From the NCBI GenBank assembly GCA_964440915.1, contig CAYTTV010000104.1, forward strand, positions 1 through 7,074: 7,074 nt of DNA, read 5' to 3'. Shown in pieces: positions 6,881-7,074 of the stretch. A program made the position numbers and the translations under genes. The notes beneath the pieces are model-generated. The model made no database searches and was not told where the DNA came from. It worked only from the letters and a program-made list of their open reading frames with translations. The first letter of the stretch is position 1, and every line of letters starts with the position of its first letter. Source of the DNA: CAMPJM01 sp964440915. Lineage in GTDB: Bacteria; Bacteroidota; Bacteroidia; Cytophagales; Cyclobacteriaceae.

Positions 6881-7074
6881 TGGGCGCCCGGGCGGGCTGG
6901 ATGGCACTCGCCTGCCTCCCGCGAATCCCCTTTCGGGCTCAAACAATGCCACCATCCCTGGCGCGGCTGCGTTTTGCAGGCTTCTCTGCGCTTTCAGACG
7001 GCAAGGGGCCTATGCACTCATGCCAGAAGCAGATGGTCGGTGTGCCACACGACTATGGAGAGAGCAGTCGTAAT
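6881..7074. repeat. GC-rich structured intergenic element (probable dispersed repeat, runs off the window)
   Basis: About 84 bases after the egtB stop the composition changes abruptly: 6881-6970 is 64 G+C out of 90 bases, far above the flanking genes. The left edge holds overlapping palindromes, GGGCGCCC (6882-6889) and CGCCCGGGCG (6885-6894). An outer stem GGATGG (6899-6904)/CCATCC (6952-6957) encloses an inner hairpin CCCG (6918-6921)/CGGG (6934-6937). Further right come CTGC/GCAG (6967-6970/6976-6979) and ACGACT/AGTCGT (7049-7054/7066-7071). The order of blocks (GGGCG..CCCGGGCGGGCT, then AATCCCC, then a CCATCCCTGGCGC-like block) resembles an intergenic repeat I recall as common in Bacteroidota genomes; that is memory, not a search. 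Only one copy lies in the window, so repeat status is inferred. No transposase or tRNA is recognisable. The stretch 6797-6880 before it shows only a weak CTAAG/CTTAG inverted repeat (6816-6838). Confidence 0.45.

Noticed and set aside
7012..7074. Separate short peptide frame from ATG 7020 (17 codons, stop at 7071-7073)
   Set aside because: Too short, no ribosome binding site, and lies in the structured GC-rich element; nothing recognisable in the translation.

Overview
The window reads as ordinary chromosomal DNA from a member of the Bacteroidota, most likely the Cytophagales; that placement is inference. Three things support it. Two intergenic regions carry exact matches to the Bacteroidota -7 promoter consensus TAnnTTTG, and a third carries a near match at canonical spacing from a -33 TTTTG. 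Shine-Dalgarno sequences are mostly poor. The single-domain response regulator and the sulfoxide synthase look like versions common in that phylum. The coding DNA leans AT-rich, in sharp contrast to the last ~190 bases.

Layout. Left block, plus strand: a six-helix DUF1275 (YoaK-type) membrane protein (51-791), a small phasin-like helical protein (860-1240) and a UbiB/AarF/ABC1 atypical kinase-like protein with a C-terminal membrane hairpin (1323-3008). Centre, minus strand: a long-chain acyl-CoA synthetase very close to E. coli FadD (3026-4681), converging on the kinase gene with a 17-base gap, and a receiver-only response regulator (4894-5295) lying upstream of it. Right, plus strand and divergent from the regulator: an EgtB-type iron-dependent sulfoxide synthase (5519-6796). 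The final 278 bases hold no convincing gene. From about 6881 they become very GC-rich and full of inverted repeats, and look like a copy of a dispersed intergenic element.

How the genes may work together. The phasin-like protein, the UbiB-like kinase and FadD all point to lipids or hydrophobic storage material: acyl activation by FadD, granule or membrane-surface coating by the phasin, and membrane lipid or quinone handling by the UbiB-like protein. The phasin-UbiB pair looks like a functional unit. FadD is only a convergent neighbour, so its link is weaker. EgtB makes the key C-S bond of ergothioneine-type thiols and stands alone here; its usual partner, the histidine methyltransferase EgtD, is not visible.

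I did not find a convincing new multi-gene system. The items most worth a second look are the GC-rich structured element at the right edge with its unbroken reading frame, the phasin-UbiB pairing in a lineage expected to use menaquinone, and atypical residues in otherwise conserved motifs of the kinase (KFAQ for KxGQ) and the receiver (MGA for the usual M-D/N-G).
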